DNA of 64,000 nucleotides from JAVVHH01 sp965276815 (lineage in GTDB: Bacteria > Pseudomonadota > Alphaproteobacteria > Acetobacterales > Acetobacteraceae), in contig CBDIBE010000007.1 in assembly GCA_965276815.1 (NCBI GenBank), positions 248,001 to 312,000 on the forward strand. The letters run 5' to 3'. The stretch's first letter is position 1; each line of letters begins with the position of its first letter. The translations under genes were made by a program, and so were the position numbers. Below, piece after piece: positions 61,916-64,000 of the stretch. The notes beneath the pieces are model-generated. The model was not told the DNA's origin. It ran no database searches and worked only from the letters and a program-made list of their open reading frames with translations.

Positions 61916-62525
61916 GGCTCCGCAGGCGGCGGAGCAGTGCTGCGCCGAGGCCGAGCACGCCGGTCAGGACCACGGCGAGCGACGACGGTTCGGGCACCGC
62001 GACGGAGGCGCCCGAGGCCAGCAGGAAGAAGCCGGAGTCGGGATACGCCGAGTTTGTGTAGTCCGTTACCAACAAGGACGGATCACCCTGCCCCTTGACG
62101 CAGTCATTGTCGGGATCGGTGCAGTTGATGAACATAGGCTTATAGACATCGGAAAGATTGAACGCAACCAGGACATCGTCGGTGCCCGAGACGGTCGACT
62201 CCGCATCATTCAGGCTGCCGCCCAAGTAGAACTCGTGGTCGGATGCGAAGTAGGAAAACACGAGCGGTGAACTCACCGGGACCCCGGTAAACGACCGCAC
62301 GATCAGACCCGACGATTGGTCTTCGTAATTGAGCGTCGGGTCGAATGTCACCGCGACGTCGCCAGCAATCGATGAGAACGGGGCGGCCTGCGCCGGCGTA
62401 CCGTATTCGTCGACAAAGCCGGTTCCGGAGAACGTCAGATTGAACGTCACCGGAGCGGCAAAGGAGGAAGCAGGCGCCAGCCAAAGCAGCGCTGCGAAGA
62501 CGACCTTCATGGGTTTCCAAGTCAC
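61893..62525 (-). CDS. PEP-CTERM sorting-domain exported protein
   Basis: 210 residues from GTG 62525, 8 bases after GAGGAG. Signal peptide MKVVFAALLWLAPASSFAA (starting at residue 6), a beta-rich middle (TFNLTFSGTGFVDEYGTPA), then the C-terminal sorting signal VPEPSSLAVVLTGVLGLGAA with Arg tail RRLRSRG. PEP-CTERM proteins are handled by exosortase and are linked to exopolysaccharide. No exosortase gene is visible here. Confidence 0.88.
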   Translation of the reverse strand: MTWKPMKVVFAALLWLAPASSFAAPVTFNLTFSGTGFVDEYGTPAQAAPFSSIAGDVAVTFDPTLNYEDQSSGLIVRSFTGVPVSSPLVFSYFASDHEFYLGGSLNDAESTVSGTDDVLVAFNLSDVYKPMFINCTDPDNDCVKGQGDPSLLVTDYTNSAYPDSGFFLLASGASVAVPEPSSLAVVLTGVLGLGAALLRRLRSRGAKNDA

Positions 62526-62627
62526 GGGTACTCTCCTCTATGTGAGGTTAAGAAGATCAGCGTTTCAGTCGGGTTCGGCGACGCGTCGTTCCACCCGGGT
62601 CGGACGCGGCGCCGTCGGTCGGTTGGA

Positions 62628-64000
62628 CTACCTATTGCGGCCGAACGCATGTTGAACGGTTATAGTCGTCACCGACGTGAAGTTCCGCGAAGAATTACCG
62701 ACATAGACCTGGTTCGTGCCGCCGACCGACACCCAGCTCTGCGATCCCGTATCCCAGACGCTCAGCGGATGGTTGCTCGCCTTGGGGTCGATTGTGATGG
62801 TCACGTTCTGGCTTTGACCTGGGTTCAAGAACACTTTCTGGAACCCAACCAGGCGCCTCGGCGGCTCACCACTGGAGGGCGGCAGCCCGAGGTAGACCTG
62901 AACCACCTCGGCGCCGGCGCGCTGGCCCGTGTTCGTCACCGTGGCCTGAACCGTGAACGGAGTGGTGTCGGTTACCGTGGTCGACGAGACGCTCACGTTG
63001 GAGATGTTGAAGGTCGTGTAGGACAGGCCAAACCCAAACGGGAACAGCGGCTGTTGATTGTTCGCGTCATACCAACGGTAGCCGACCTCCAGAGCTTCGG
63101 AGTAGGTGATCGTGTGCACGCCGTTGACGATGACGCCCGGATATTGCTGCGGCGTGTTGGTCGCGATCTGCGTCGCCGTCTGCGGATAGCTGACGGGAGA
63201 CTTGCCGGACGGATTGGCGACGCCGAACAGCAGGTCCGCGACGATGTTGCCGTCTTCCTGACCGGGAAACCACGCCTCCAGTACCGCGGGCACCTGGCTC
63301 AGCCAGGGCATCGGCACCGCGTCGCCGTCCTTGAGGACGACGATCGCGTTCGGATTAGCAGCCGCGATAGCCGAGATCATCGCATCCTGGTTGTTCGGCA
63401 GCGGGATCCCCGTGCGGTCCGAGCCTTCCGAGGTGATGGCGCCCGCCATGACGATCACGGTATCGGCGGACTGCGCCGCGGCCACCGCGACGGCAAGGTT
63501 GCTGTTGTCGTTTGCCACCGTCGTCAGGCTGACGCTCGCCGACGAACCGAGGCTCTGCAGGACGTTCTGCATGCCTTGCAACGGAAGCACGGTGTAGAGC
63601 GGCGTGACGTGCGAACTGCCGCCGCCGGCGACCGACGTCGTCGCATAGGGCGCCTGACCGATCAGCGCGATGGTGTGGATCTTCGTCCGGTCGAGCGGCA
63701 GGGCGTTGTTGGTGTTCCTGAGCAGCACGGCCGACTGCTCGCCCATGTTGCGCGCGAGCTTGCCGTCGGCGGTCGCGTCGATCGGCGTGATCGTGATCGG
63801 CCGGTCAAACACGCCTAAACGGAACATCTGTGTGTAACGCAGCCGAAGCGAGGTATCGATCATGTCTTGGGTGATCTGGCCGCTCGCCAGATATTTGACG
63901 AGATTTGCCGCAGTGAAGTAAACGCCGGAGGGCATCTCGAGATTGGTCCCCGACACCAACGCCAGGGTGTTGTACACCGCGCCGAAGTCGGACTGGACGA
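62628..64000 (-). CDS. Glycoside hydrolase family 3 beta-glucosidase (5' part outside window)
   Basis: At least 457 residues of the C-terminal two thirds. Near the window edge the strand reads QSDFGAVYNTLALVSGTNLE, where the Asp is the GH3 nucleophile, followed by MPSG. The second GH3 domain follows (QSAVLLRNTNNALPLDR, AVPAVLEAWFPGQEDGNIVA, GKSPVSYPQ, FPFGFGLSYTTF), then the fibronectin-III-like domain (VTNTGQRAGAEVVQVYLGLP). It hydrolyses terminal beta-glucosyl or similar residues. Stop at 62628; the 102 bases to the PEP-CTERM gene hold nothing recognised. Confidence 0.92.
   Translation of the reverse strand, partial: VQSDFGAVYNTLALVSGTNLEMPSGVYFTAANLVKYLASGQITQDMIDTSLRLRYTQMFRLGVFDRPITITPIDATADGKLARNMGEQSAVLLRNTNNALPLDRTKIHTIALIGQAPYATTSVAGGGSSHVTPLYTVLPLQGMQNVLQSLGSSASVSLTTVANDNSNLAVAVAAAQSADTVIVMAGAITSEGSDRTGIPLPNNQDAMISAIAAANPNAIVVLKDGDAVPMPWLSQVPAVLEAWFPGQEDGNIVADLLFGVANPSGKSPVSYPQTATQIATNTPQQYPGVIVNGVHTITYSEALEVGYRWYDANNQQPLFPFGFGLSYTTFNISNVSVSSTTVTDTTPFTVQATVTNTGQRAGAEVVQVYLGLPPSSGEPPRRLVGFQKVFLNPGQSQNVTITIDPKASNHPLSVWDTGSQSWVSVGGTNQVYVGNSSRNFTSVTTITVQHAFGRNR

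Noticed and set aside
1..64000. CRISPR array, rRNA or tRNA genes
   Set aside because: No regularly spaced repeat series and no rRNA- or tRNA-like stretch was noticed while reading. Not excluded by a computed search.

Overview
The window is high-GC DNA with dense, mostly translationally coupled operons, IclR, TetR and GntR/FCD regulators, and LIV, TTT and TRAP solute-uptake systems feeding CoA-thioester catabolism. Its replicon-maintenance genes, a PEP-CTERM protein and a wide mix of insertion sequences (IS110, IS256, IS6, IS630, IS701) fit an alphaproteobacterium, perhaps Rhodospirillales/Acetobacteraceae. This placement is inferred from gene content. No rRNA, tRNA or CRISPR array was seen.

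Region A (about 0.5-20.8 kb) is a catabolic island. A branched-chain-type ABC importer (livK, livH, a livM-livG fusion, livF) runs into a PRISE-type enone (5beta-)reductase, an acyl-CoA synthetase and a MaoC hydratase. A divergent TetR/acyl-CoA ligase pair follows. Next come a TPP-dependent 2-oxoacid/acetoin-type dehydrogenase (E1alpha, E1beta, E2, no E3) with an enoyl-CoA hydratase, an acyl-CoA dehydrogenase, a frameshifted SDR and an IclR regulator. The stretch ends with two half-size MaoC proteins, a broken enoyl-CoA hydratase and a thiolase-like/DUF35 pair. The set resembles the steroid side-chain aldol-cleavage module (acyl-CoA dehydrogenase, split MaoC, Ltp2-like thiolase, DUF35).

Region B (21.3-32.1 kb) has a divergent IclR regulator with a palindrome over its start, then one coupled operon: tctC, thiolase-like, DUF35, CoA-transferase, tctB, tctA, a second thiolase-like/DUF35 pair, an acyl-CoA ligase and a citryl-CoA-lyase-like enzyme. 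The last gene is cut at its 3' end by an IS110-like fragment. The two downstream thiolase-like proteins lack the usual thiolase catalytic Cys and His by eye, so they are aldolase candidates.

Region C (32.0-44.5 kb) begins with a mosaic of transposase and DUF932 debris. A minus-strand operon follows (hyuA, hyuB, HpcH/CitE-type lyase, dctP, CoA-transferase, fused dctQM) with a divergent GntR regulator. It ends in more debris: an aldo-keto reductase remnant, a broken IS256 transposase and scraps of a second E1alpha/E1beta pair.

Region D (44.4-53.0 kb) looks like plasmid or integrative-element backbone: a DUF932 protein, a ParB-like nuclease-domain protein, a toprim protein and a DUF2493 protein, interrupted by an IS110 element, followed by a PIN toxin/antitoxin pair. 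A strong nested hairpin lies between the toprim and DUF2493 genes.

Region E (53.0-61.0 kb) is a gene graveyard: IS630 and IS110 pieces, a RES toxin, an alpha/beta hydrolase, a 3-hydroxyacyl-CoA dehydrogenase joined to a thiolase tail, a PaoAB-type aldehyde oxidoreductase whose catalytic subunit is cut by an IS110 fragment, an intact IS701 element and a MazF remnant. Region F (61.0-64.0 kb) carries a GspK-like pseudopilin, a PEP-CTERM protein and a GH3 beta-glucosidase that runs off the window, all on the minus strand.
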